NCBI RefSeq assembly: GCF_003515705.1
Contig: NZ_QWEH01000001.1
Coordinates: 496,001-560,000, forward strand
Reading direction: 5' to 3'
Length of the DNA stretch: 64,000 nt
Source of the DNA: Oceanobacillus profundus
GTDB lineage: Bacteria > Bacillota > Bacilli > Bacillales > Amphibacillaceae
A program made the position numbers and the translations under genes. Shown here piece after piece: positions 56,542 to 64,000 of this stretch. The notes under the pieces are model-generated. The model was not told the origin of the DNA. It did not search any database and saw only the letters and a list, made by a program, of their open reading frames with translations. How positions within the stretch are numbered: the first letter of the stretch is position 1; the number at the start of each line of letters is the position of its first letter.

Positions 56542-57260
56542 TTGCTCCTTTACGTAAATTTCCAAGAAAAATATAATGTGTTTCGATCTGCTTTAGAAAT
56601 ACCTGAACCATGGTATGTTTTTCATCATGAATCAGATAAAGAAGAAAAACCTTTACACATTTATATCGAATATAGAAAAGGGGCAGAATTTTCATGCTCT
56701 AATTGCGGATCTCCAGGATGTAAGGTACACGATATTCAGGATCAGGACCGTACATGGAGACACCTTGACTTTTGGCAATATTTGACGACACTACACGCAA
56801 GAATGCCTAGAGTAAAACTAGTCAATGACGCTTTGGACAAAGTTCGGTGCCAAGAACAGGCTACACAGCCCGAATTAAAGCACTCACGATACATATGGTT
56901 AAAAAACTAGGAAAACCTTATCGTGAAACAAAAGAAGAAATGTGCCGAATTAAAGAATATGGATTTGGCAAATGGCCGTGCATACCATATGAAACTGTCT
57001 CTACATGAGATGTTTCGTAGATCACCAATAATCTCTGAAATGTATTTTGACGAATGGTATGGCTGAGCTATTCGCTCCTAACTGGAAAAACTAATGATCA
57101 AGCTGATACAATCGCTTAATAACCACAAAGACGGTATTCTAAGATGGTTCAAAACCAACATGACCAAATAGGCTGCTTGAAGAAGTAAACAGCTTAGTTC
57201 AGGCCGCTAAAAAAAGGCACGCGGATATCGTACGGCAGAGTTTCATAGCTATAATTTAAG
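56542..57260 (+). pseudogene. Decayed ISL3-family transposase
   Basis: Fragments of one ISL3 transposase can be read in order. The N-terminal part (56542-56830, starting near a YNVFRSALEIPEPWYV segment) contains the zinc-finger FSCSNCGSPGC then VHDIQDQDRTWRHLDFWQY and LHARMPRVK. After 56830 the frame is lost and the central catalytic part is missing. From about 56955 another frame gives NGRAYHMKLSLHEMF, DEWYG and, after stops and shifts, DGILRWFKTNMTK and ARGYRTAEFHSYN, which belong to the C-terminus of the same family. The element is deleted internally, has several stops and cannot be active. Confidence 0.8.
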
Positions 57261-57437
57261 GAACCGTGAACAAAATCAACTTGGAACATGACGATGGTAT
57301 CCTTTTGTTGTCAAAAAAAAATGAGTAACTGTACGGAACCATGTATCGCTCGCAACCGAACTCATTCCCTTGCCCGGTTTTTGGTTTAGTTTTTAAGCTT
57401 TCTTATAGCTGAATCTCTCATTTGTTGAGTGACCAAA

Positions 57438-57462
57438 TGCTAGACTCGAATAGAGTCTAGCA
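57438..57462. other. Perfect 10-bp hairpin upstream of the second tagO
   Basis: TGCTAGACTC, loop GAATA, GAGTCTAGCA. The following sequence is AATTACTTTTTC, so it could be a weak terminator for the IS remnant side or a leader structure. Confidence 0.5.
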
Positions 57463-57552
57463 AATTACTTTTTCAATACTAGAAGAGCTCTTTTTAATAT
57501 TTTATGTTAAAATAAATAAGAATATATCAAACTACTAAGTAGGTGCACACTT

Positions 57553-58641
57553 ATGTGGAACATAAGCGAATTGCTTATAGCATTTCTAATTTCCTGCGGG
57601 ACAGCATTACTTGTAACACCTTTAATTATAAAACTATCCTTTAAATTTAATATCGTTGATAAGCCAGACAATAATCGTAAAATGCATAAAGGTCCTAAAC
57701 CGAGTATGGGTGGGCTTGGTATTTTTATCGGTACAGCCGCAGGTTTTTGGTATTTACAGCCTGCAAGCCCAGAGATGAATGCAATTATACTTGGTGCGTT
57801 TATTATGCTGATAACAGGAATAATTGATGACATGTTTGAAATAAGAGCGGCCTATAAATTATGTGGTCAGATTGCAGCTGCTGTAGTAGTTGTCTCATCT
57901 GGATTAATTATTGATAAGGTGACCTTGCCATTTACTGGAACTGTGTTTTTAAATGAATATGTCGGAATTGCTTTGACGATCTTTTGGATTTTGGCAGCCT
58001 CTAATGCGATTAACTTAATTGATGGTTTAGATGGACTGGCTGCTGGGGTTTCTATAATTGCTTTAATCAGCATACTCATAATGGCTGTAACAGATTTCAG
58101 ATTTATCGTAGTGGCTTTATGTGTTATTTTGATTGGAAGCTCTTTAGGTTTTCTTTTCTTCAACTTCCATCCGTCTAAGATTTTTATGGGGGACACAGGA
58201 GCATTGTTTCTTGGGTATTCGATCGCAGTTGTATCGATGCTTGGGTTATTTAAAAATGTAGCGTTCTTTAGTTTTATCATACCGATAATTGTTATTGCCA
58301 TTCCGGTCTTTGATACATTGCTGGCTATTATAAGAAGGATGATGAATCATCAGGGAATTGCTAAACCAGATAATAAACATATCCATTATCAGTTGATGAA
58401 AAGAGGGTATTCACATCGTGCTTCCGTTCTAATCATCTATGGTTTTAGCGTATTCTTTGGAATCATGGCTGTAATCTTTAATAGTGCGACACTATTATCA
58501 TCATTAGCTGTATTGGCATGTATAGTAATAGGATTCCAGCTGTTTTCTGAAATAGCTGGGATAACCATTCATAATCGCCAACCAATACTACGGGGGATTC
58601 GTCAGCTTACAAAACTGCGAAAGCCTAACAGAATGAAATAA
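57553..58641 (+). CDS. tagO: Undecaprenyl-phosphate GlcNAc-1-phosphate transferase, copy 2
   Basis: Encodes 362 residues; AGTAGGTG precedes the ATG. It has the same MraY/WecA motifs as the copy at 18033: DKPDNNRKMH, the Asp pair in GIIDDMF near residue 91, INLIDGLDGLAAG near 155, FMGDTGALFLG near 215 and KPDNKHIHYQL. It should start an undecaprenyl-linked polymer at the inner membrane face. Two such enzymes 38 kb apart suggest two polymer pathways or a recent duplication. It faces an LCP ligase gene across a shared terminator and lies near tagD and tagA. Confidence 0.9.
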   Translation: MWNISELLIAFLISCGTALLVTPLIIKLSFKFNIVDKPDNNRKMHKGPKPSMGGLGIFIGTAAGFWYLQPASPEMNAIILGAFIMLITGIIDDMFEIRAAYKLCGQIAAAVVVVSSGLIIDKVTLPFTGTVFLNEYVGIALTIFWILAASNAINLIDGLDGLAAGVSIIALISILIMAVTDFRFIVVALCVILIGSSLGFLFFNFHPSKIFMGDTGALFLGYSIAVVSMLGLFKNVAFFSFIIPIIVIAIPVFDTLLAIIRRMMNHQGIAKPDNKHIHYQLMKRGYSHRASVLIIYGFSVFFGIMAVIFNSATLLSSLAVLACIVIGFQLFSEIAGITIHNRQPILRGIRQLTKLRKPNRMK

Positions 58642-58688
58642 AAGAAGCATCTAATCTACTAACACTAGATTAGATGCTTCTTTTTTAA
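58642..58688. terminator. Bidirectional terminator
   Basis: AAGAAGCATCTAATCT, nine-base loop, AGATTAGATGCTTCTT with A and T runs on both sides, between the convergent tagO copy and LCP gene. Confidence 0.92.
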
Positions 58689-59725
58689 TAGGACTCTGAA
58701 GTACTTTCAATCGTTGAATCTTGATTATTTACAACGGATGAATTAATTTCTAGATGATCCTGTAATAAAGCTTTTGTTTCCTCTAAAGATGGTTGATCAA
58801 GTGCCCAATAATATTTATTTGCAGGCTGATAATCGTATCCTTCTAATGATAAAGTATTAATCTCGATGTTCTTTCCTTTTGTACCGTACGTAATAAATGT
58901 TTTCATATCGCTAAACGTCATATTTGTCGTCATATTATCGCCAACAGCTTCTAACAAATCATCATAATTTAAAATAGAATTAAGTGACGTTGCTTTATTG
59001 ATTACTGCTTTCATAATTTCCTGTTGTCTCTTACCACGCTCAATGTCATTATCGAGCTTTCTTGTTCTTGCAAGTGCAAGTGCTTCTTCTCCACCAACGT
59101 CTTGAACACCCGGCATGAGGTGAATTGAATCACGCTTATCCATTGAATCGGATTCTTTGAATTCGTATGGCACGTCTACGGATATCCCGCCTAAAGCATC
59201 GACAACATCTACAAATGCATGGAAGTTAACTTTTACATAATAATCGACAGGAATATCGAGTAAGTTTTCAACCGTTTCAATCGCACCAGTAGTTCCGCCG
59301 AAATAATGTGCATGATTGATTTTATCCTCATAACCAACTTCTGGAATGTAAACTAATGAATCACGCGGGATACTTAGAAGATTAACGCTCTTTTCATCTT
59401 TATTGAAAGTGGCAAGCATTAAAGCATCTGTTCTTGCACTGTCAGCATTCCCCCGATGATCATTTGAGTCGATACCCATGATTAGCACCGAAACATTATC
59501 AATATTTGGATCAACAAGTGCATCCCTTAATGGGGATTTTTCTCTTTCTGTCTCTACATAGGAGTCTGACATTACGGTATCCGCTTTTATATACAAATAA
59601 GTACCATAGCCTAGTACACTAAGAAAGGCAATTAAAATTGGTAGCAAGATAAAATAAACTTTTTTACGTATTTTTCGTTTATGTCTTTTAACGATTCGAG
59701 TCTGGGTAATTCGATTATTACTCAT
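58685..59725 (-). CDS. LytR-CpsA-Psr (LCP) wall polymer ligase
   Basis: Encodes 346 residues; AAGGAG lies upstream of the ATG at 59725. A basic N-terminus, one membrane helix (about 21-42) and an extracellular LCP domain: MGIDSNDHRGNADSARTDALML near 84-105, NLLSIPRDSLVYIP near 117, INHAHYFGG near 138, and the Arg-rich EEALALARTRK with ERGKRQQEI near 215-240. LCP proteins move undecaprenyl-linked glycopolymers onto peptidoglycan MurNAc. The conserved pyrophosphate-binding Arg residues are present. The context of tagO, tagD and tagA suggests attachment of teichoic acid or the locus polymer. The TagT/TagU/TagV assignment cannot be made. Confidence 0.9.
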   Translation of the reverse strand: MSNNRITQTRIVKRHKRKIRKKVYFILLPILIAFLSVLGYGTYLYIKADTVMSDSYVETEREKSPLRDALVDPNIDNVSVLIMGIDSNDHRGNADSARTDALMLATFNKDEKSVNLLSIPRDSLVYIPEVGYEDKINHAHYFGGTTGAIETVENLLDIPVDYYVKVNFHAFVDVVDALGGISVDVPYEFKESDSMDKRDSIHLMPGVQDVGGEEALALARTRKLDNDIERGKRQQEIMKAVINKATSLNSILNYDDLLEAVGDNMTTNMTFSDMKTFITYGTKGKNIEINTLSLEGYDYQPANKYYWALDQPSLEETKALLQDHLEINSSVVNNQDSTIESTSESY

Positions 59726-59903
59726 TATGTTTTCTCCTTAAATAACAATTCTATTAACTACTCATCCAAAAACATACTACAATTTATTTTACTATGAAAG
59801 TAGCAATTCGTAAATTAAATTTTAATTACAATGTGAAGGATAAATAGTTTCCATATGTATTAGACGTTCAACATCTGAAAAGGATACATTATTTCTTATA
59901 TTT

Positions 59904-60296
59904 CTATTGGTTGTTATTCATATTTCTTTTAATCTCTGATGTTGAGATACCTTCAGTTCTTGGGAAATATACAACCTCACAATATTCCTGTAAAAAATCA
60001 AACTGTCCTTTCCAGTCATCTCCCATTACAAAAATATCAATATGATAACGTTTCACATCATCGATTTTTTGATCCCATGAATACTCTGGAATAACCTTAT
60101 CAACGAAACGAATCGATTCTAAAATCATTTTCCGATTGTCAAAAGTATGATAAGCCTGTTTATTTTTTACTTTATTAAATTCATCTGTAGAAATTCCTAC
60201 AACTAAATAATCCCCTAGATCCTTTGCGCGGCGTAGTAAATTGATATGACCAGCATGAATCAAATCGAAAGTTCCATATGTTAGTATTTTTTTAAT
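59904..60296 (-). CDS. tagD: Glycerol-3-phosphate cytidylyltransferase, ATT start codon
   Basis: Encodes 130 residues. The only start that keeps the whole domain is ATT at 60296: GGAGG lies eight bases upstream, the protein then reads KKILTYGTFDLIHAGHI as in TagD, and an in-frame TAA lies two codons upstream. A TTG at 60263 would remove the conserved TYGTFD strand. The HxGH motif is HAGH (residues 15-18), and the C-terminal RTEGISTSEIK is intact. TagD makes CDP-glycerol for poly(glycerol phosphate) teichoic acid. ATT starts are rare and weak; infC is the textbook case. A base-calling error (ATG to ATT) should be kept in mind. Confidence 0.9.
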   Translation of the reverse strand: MKKILTYGTFDLIHAGHINLLRRAKDLGDYLVVGISTDEFNKVKNKQAYHTFDNRKMILESIRFVDKVIPEYSWDQKIDDVKRYHIDIFVMGDDWKGQFDFLQEYCEVVYFPRTEGISTSEIKRNMNNNQ

Positions 60297-60586
60297 GGGT
60301 TACGCCTCCATTTTTTACTGATGATTTTAATAATTATCATATCATAAATGTGAAACTAAAACTTACATAAATCGACTTTTTTAGTACAAATAGGACAGAC
60401 GAAGCTACAAGTCTGTAATCAAATGGTTGAAGTCCTGATATTAGGATTCACGTCAATAGTTGTTCAAAAATATTTCTGTAAATAAACTTAGGATATTATT
60501 AGTAACAATTTCCTTATTTTTCTTTTAAAAAATAAGGAAAGATTCTTACCGCCATTTCTATTAAACTCTAAATTCCCTGCACATTA

Positions 60587-61696
60587 TTAGTTTCGCTCAG
60601 GCTGATAGGCTGTTAAATCTAAATCAACATCTTTTCCTTCAGCTATTGAAGCAGCTAATGATCCAACATAAGGTCCCATCGTTAAGCCGGATGCACCTAG
60701 CCCGGTTGCAATTACAATGCCTTTTACCTTATCAAGCATTCCTAACAAAGGTAAGCCGTCTGGACTCATGGGGCGAAATCCGATTCTCGTTTCCTGAACA
60801 GTACCACTGGAAAGACCAGGTGCCACGTCTAAAGCATTTGATAGAACCTCATGAATTCCGCCAGCTGTCGTTTTATAATCAAATCCAGAGCCTGTTTCTC
60901 TTGTTGCACCGGCAACAACTCTAGCATCATCAAATGCTAACATATAATGACTCGACTTTGGTAATACAACTGGCCAATTGGATGTATCCTCATTTGGTAA
61001 CGTAATATGAGCAATTTGCCCACGCTGGGCATCAACTTTCAAATCAATACCAATTGGATCTAATAATTGTGGTGTCCACGCACCTGCTGCAGCAATTACA
61101 ACATCAGCCTGAATTGTTTGGTTTTGATACTTTACTCCAGTAATGACGTCTTGTTCTTTCACAAGGGTTGCTTCCCCTTGAAGGACTTCTGCTCCATGTA
61201 TTTTAGCTGCACGTACCATCGCATCTCGTAGTAACTTTCCGTCAACCCGTGCTGCACCAGAAATAAAGACAGCCTCTAACTGTTCGTTTAAAGGTGGGAA
61301 TAATTCACGTGCTTCTTGAGCGGACAAGCGCTTAATGTCTCCAATTTCTGGAGCGTTTTCATATTTAGCTTTAACTTCTTTTTCAATTGCATCTAACTCA
61401 TGTAAGTCTGAACGCACACAAAGGGCTCCAATTCTTTTATAGCTCACATTATCTTCTCCATCGTTCTTTAATTGATCGATAAGGTGCGAATAAAATGATG
61501 CTCCTCTTCTTGCAATCTGATACCAATCTTCGTCCTGCACATGTGAAGAAACCCAAGGACAGACAATTCCTGCACCTGCAGCCGTTGCCGCTCCTTGATG
61601 CTTTTTATCAATCAAAATGACATCATGATTATTTTTTACTAATTGATATGCCGCACTTGCCCCTACAATACCACTGCCTACAACAATAATTTTCAT
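60587..61696 (-). CDS. DAO-type FAD-dependent amino-acid oxidase/dehydrogenase
   Basis: Encodes 369 residues. The FAD-binding motif VVGSGIVGASAAYQL opens the protein (residues 4-18), followed by LIDKKHQGAATAAGAGIVCPW, VIAAAGAWTPQL near 203, and the C-terminal RPMSPDGLPLLG and GLGASGLTMGPY. This is the DAO family (PF01266), which includes glycine oxidase ThiO and D-amino-acid dehydrogenase DadA. It is soluble. Substrate is not readable; oxidation of a D-amino acid is possible given the racemase in this window, but proximity is weak evidence at 16 kb. It is monocistronic with a weak ribosome binding site. Confidence 0.82.
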   Translation of the reverse strand: MKIIVVGSGIVGASAAYQLVKNNHDVILIDKKHQGAATAAGAGIVCPWVSSHVQDEDWYQIARRGASFYSHLIDQLKNDGEDNVSYKRIGALCVRSDLHELDAIEKEVKAKYENAPEIGDIKRLSAQEARELFPPLNEQLEAVFISGAARVDGKLLRDAMVRAAKIHGAEVLQGEATLVKEQDVITGVKYQNQTIQADVVIAAAGAWTPQLLDPIGIDLKVDAQRGQIAHITLPNEDTSNWPVVLPKSSHYMLAFDDARVVAGATRETGSGFDYKTTAGGIHEVLSNALDVAPGLSSGTVQETRIGFRPMSPDGLPLLGMLDKVKGIVIATGLGASGLTMGPYVGSLAASIAEGKDVDLDLTAYQPERN

Positions 61697-61908
61697 AATA
61701 GAATTCTCTCCTGTGCGATCTGGATTTTAAAAAATTCAATGTATTCTATAAAAATTATACATCACATGTTAATTGATTGTGAAATAATTAAATATTAATC
61801 CATTTAGTCTGAATTTTCCCCCTACCAGGGTGTTTGCTACTATGGTATTTTAAATGTATAGATAAAATGACAGGAATAAAAAAGGAAAGTTTGAAAGGTT
61901 GTTAATAG

Positions 61909-62640
61909 ATGACGAGGGTGAACATAGAACAAATTGAAATATTAAATACAACAAAAAAAGACTTCTTACATTATCATTTATATCCCCGATTGAACAGAAA
62001 ACAACAAACTTTTGTTGTGTTAGCTGACACGGCAACACTTATGCATGCGGAAAAGGATAGAATTTATAAACAAATCGTTCAGTCAGCAGACTATGTTGTT
62101 GCCGGTGGAGAAGGAATTATCAGTGCTGCAAAATATAAGAAAGAGCCGTTCAAAGAACGAATTGAAGCTTATGATGTCATGCTTGATTTAATCAAATTTG
62201 CTCAAGTGCAGGGTTTAAGCTGTTACTTTTTAGGTGGGAAAGATTATATAAATGAAAAGGCTGTGTTAGAAGTAGAGAAAATGTTTCCTGAGATAAGTAT
62301 TGCTGGCCATCATCATGGTTCAATTTCGATTGAAGATTCACAAATCGCAACAAATATGAAACAGGCAAACCCCGATCTTATTTTTGTATCATTAAAGAAA
62401 GCCAAACAAGAACAATGGATTGCTACATATAAAAATCAGTTTCAAAAAGGTATGTTTATCGGAGTAGGAGACAGCCTTGAGCTATTAGCTGGTGAAAGGG
62501 AGCAAACACCACGTAATTGGAAAAAGCTAAATTTGGAATGGCTGTATCGATTGCTAAAAAAACCTTCTCGGTTCAGTCAAACAATGAGGAAAATTGGATT
62601 TCTCTTGCGTCTGGTTTTGAATACTACTAAACTTGGCTAG
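61909..62640 (+). CDS. tagA: N-acetylmannosaminyltransferase TagA (GT26)
   Basis: Encodes 243 residues; GAAAGG lies before the ATG. WecG/TagA/CpsF motifs: VLADTATLMHAEKDRIYK near 38-55, ADYVVAGGEGII near 60, YFLGGKDYINEKAV near 104, and near the C-terminus GVGDSLELLAGE then NLEWLYRLLKKPSRF. TagA adds ManNAc from UDP-ManNAc to undecaprenyl-PP-GlcNAc, the second step of the teichoic-acid linkage unit after TagO. The QTP in place of the usual RAP near the C-terminus is a small deviation. It lies with tagD and tagO copy 2 in a loose teichoic-acid cluster. Confidence 0.9.
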   Translation: MTRVNIEQIEILNTTKKDFLHYHLYPRLNRKQQTFVVLADTATLMHAEKDRIYKQIVQSADYVVAGGEGIISAAKYKKEPFKERIEAYDVMLDLIKFAQVQGLSCYFLGGKDYINEKAVLEVEKMFPEISIAGHHHGSISIEDSQIATNMKQANPDLIFVSLKKAKQEQWIATYKNQFQKGMFIGVGDSLELLAGEREQTPRNWKKLNLEWLYRLLKKPSRFSQTMRKIGFLLRLVLNTTKLG

Positions 62641-63104
62641 ATTTCAAGGTTGTTTTTACATCTAATCCCAATAGTAAATAGTGTTTATTTTTAATTAAAC
62701 TGATTTTCATTAACTTACTATTACGTATGTAAATGATTCGTTAATCATTTGTTAGAAATCAGTAAAAATGCATTTTTCTGTATCTATTTATGATTAAATA
62801 AATATTGTCATAACGAATAGGGATTATGAAAACGGTATAGTTGATTTAGTTGATATTTCAAAGTCAGGATAAGAAAAAATGTAATGATTTGACTTTTGAG
62901 TAGTTTGCAAAATACTGGAATAAGGTATTTATTGGCAGAGTGCAGATAAAGTGTAGGAAACTGCAGTAACGCAATTTAATGCAGTAATTCAACAAGCTAA
63001 TACGGTAAAGGGTCAAGGTAAGGTAACAATAGAGGATGAGTATAGGGAGAGAGAAGATACGCTCTTGCTCCATTATTTAATAATTTAGTAAAGGAAGTGT
63101 TTCT
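62641..63104. other. Intergenic gap with a possible coding remnant
   Basis: The 464 bases are AT-rich. From 62957 to about 63088 one plus-strand frame reads ETAVTQFNAVIQQANTVKG and continues for 44 codons, with a TAG just before it and no start codon or ribosome binding site. It resembles a helical surface-repeat fragment and may be a gene remnant; support is weak. Elsewhere nothing is seen. Confidence 0.25.
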
Positions 63105-63866
63105 ATGTGTGAGACAAAGATTTACGGTCATCGTGGTTGTATGGGTATGTTTCCAGAAAACACACTGCTTGGATTTAGGAAGGCAATTGAGCTTGGTGTC
63201 GATGGATTGGAAATTGATGTCCATATGACAAAAGATGGTGAAATTGTTGTCATTCATGATGAAACATTAGATCGAACAACAAATGGATCTGGATTTATAA
63301 AGGATTTAACCTTAGATGAGATTAAACAGTTTAGTGCTGGGGTGAAGTATACGCACTTTCAGGATTATGATCCAGCGAACTGGGAAATGGAACGTGTACC
63401 AACGTTAAAAGAACTATTAGAGCTGCTTGAGCCTTATCCAATTGATTTGAATATCGAATTAAAGACATATCAATTTCATTATGAGGGTATAGAAGAAAAG
63501 GTTCTTTCAATAGTAGAACAATATGGGAATAGAAGAAATGTAATTTATTCTTCTTTTCATTTACCTACATTATTACGTATGAAAAGTCGTGATAAGGAAA
63601 CGAACATTGCATGGCTATTAGACCAGCCAATTACACATCCACTCGATTACATGAATGTATTTGATTTAGAGGCATTACATCTATCAAAAAGGATGACATT
63701 ATCCGATCCGTATGAATGGAAAGGAATGCTTGATAAAATTCGAGTTTGGACAGTAAATGAAAAAGATGAATTGAAGCAGTTATTAGACCTCCGGGTAAAT
63801 GCGATTATTACAGATTTTCCGGAAAAAGCTCTCTTTTATCGAAGTGAAAGATTGACATTTTCATAG
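63105..63866 (+). CDS. Glycerophosphodiester phosphodiesterase
   Basis: Encodes 253 residues; AAAGGAAG precedes the ATG. The GDPD (TIM-barrel) motifs are present: YGHRGCMGMFPENTLLGF at residues 6-23 (catalytic His in GHRG), LEIDVHMTKDGEIVVIHD at about 36-53 (metal ligands Glu and Asp, second His) and LDRTTNGSG. No signal peptide is visible, so it is cytoplasmic. It releases glycerol-3-phosphate from glycerophosphodiesters, which could feed TagD. Monocistronic, closed by a terminator at the window end. Confidence 0.9.
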   Translation: MCETKIYGHRGCMGMFPENTLLGFRKAIELGVDGLEIDVHMTKDGEIVVIHDETLDRTTNGSGFIKDLTLDEIKQFSAGVKYTHFQDYDPANWEMERVPTLKELLELLEPYPIDLNIELKTYQFHYEGIEEKVLSIVEQYGNRRNVIYSSFHLPTLLRMKSRDKETNIAWLLDQPITHPLDYMNVFDLEALHLSKRMTLSDPYEWKGMLDKIRVWTVNEKDELKQLLDLRVNAIITDFPEKALFYRSERLTFS

Positions 63867-63958
63867 AAGTTTCTTACTCGAAAAGATACAATAAGACGTT
63901 TCGTTATACTGATTTTCTAGAAATAAAACTTGGATTTAAGGATAAATATGCCAAATCG

Positions 63959-64000
63959 GAAGATAGGAACTGCTGAATGATTCAGGGCTCCTATCTTTGT
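63959..64000 (+). terminator. Intrinsic terminator at the window end
   Basis: AAGATAGGA and TCCTATCTT form the base of a hairpin with an inner TGAA/TTCA pairing; a T run begins at the last bases. It follows the GDPD gene by about 90 bases. Confidence 0.65.

Noticed and set aside
59904-60263. TTG at 60263 as the tagD start
   Set aside because: It would remove the TYGTFD strand of the nucleotide-binding fold and has no ribosome binding site, while ATT at 60296 has a good one.

Overview
The window is chromosomal DNA of a low-GC, endospore-forming, flagellated member of the Bacillaceae. An Oceanobacillus/Virgibacillus-like genus is an inference from gene content and order. The evidence is spoIID, spoIIQ, spoIIID, mbl, flhO, flhP, fabZ and comK in a Bacillus-like order, strong AGGAGG ribosome binding sites, and teichoic-acid genes of the tagO/tagG/tagH/tagD/tagA type. 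I see no rRNA, tRNA or CRISPR.

Layout. 1-2.3 kb: murein-peptide recycling operon (end of ykfB, ykfC, ykfD). 2.5-7.5 kb: sporulation genes spoIID, spoIIQ and spoIIID, with a 52-bp satellite array between spoIID and spoIIQ and an AimR-like peptide-receptor homologue between spoIIQ and spoIIID. 7.8-14.3 kb: mbl-flhO-flhP, an EpuA-like membrane protein, fabZ, several small genes and a short comK homologue. 14.4-26.8 kb: zwf, a split ThrE-type exporter pair, a duplicated c-subunit-like membrane protein, tagO, a 1872-residue sortase-anchored subtilase and an amino-acid permease. 26.8-29.4 kb: a nucleotide-sugar dehydrogenase and galU, which supply activated sugars. 29.6-56.0 kb: a long co-oriented cell-envelope locus. 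56-64 kb: a decayed ISL3 transposase, a second tagO, an LCP ligase, tagD, a DAO-type oxidase, tagA and a GDPD.

The locus at 29.6-56 kb is the most interesting part. It holds two GT4 and one GT2 glycosyltransferases, a TagG-type permease, a TagH-type ATPase with two fused nucleotide-binding domains, two large GT2 proteins with extra domains, a TupA-like ATP-grasp protein, three ATP-grasp proteins of a second type, an Asp/Glu racemase-family protein, a MurF-like ligase without its N-terminal domain, a D-Ala-D-Ala-type ligase, and two wall hydrolases each with eleven peptidoglycan-binding repeats. TupA is the teichuronopeptide protein of alkaliphilic Bacillus, and cyanophycin synthetase joins an ATP-grasp and a Mur-ligase domain in one chain. 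I therefore infer a system that makes and exports a wall glycopolymer carrying amino-acid or peptide substituents. An alternative is a modified peptidoglycan cross-bridge, as with the D-Asp ligase/racemase pair of Enterococcus faecium. The product is not known from sequence.

Other notable points: tagD appears to start at ATT; four ligase-type proteins share a coiled-coil plus S-x-S/T-W-K-x-T-x-P/S-I/L-R motif; the AimR-like gene has no recognisable peptide gene and seems to lack the DNA-binding part; and twin terminators bracket the IS remnant and the second tagO.
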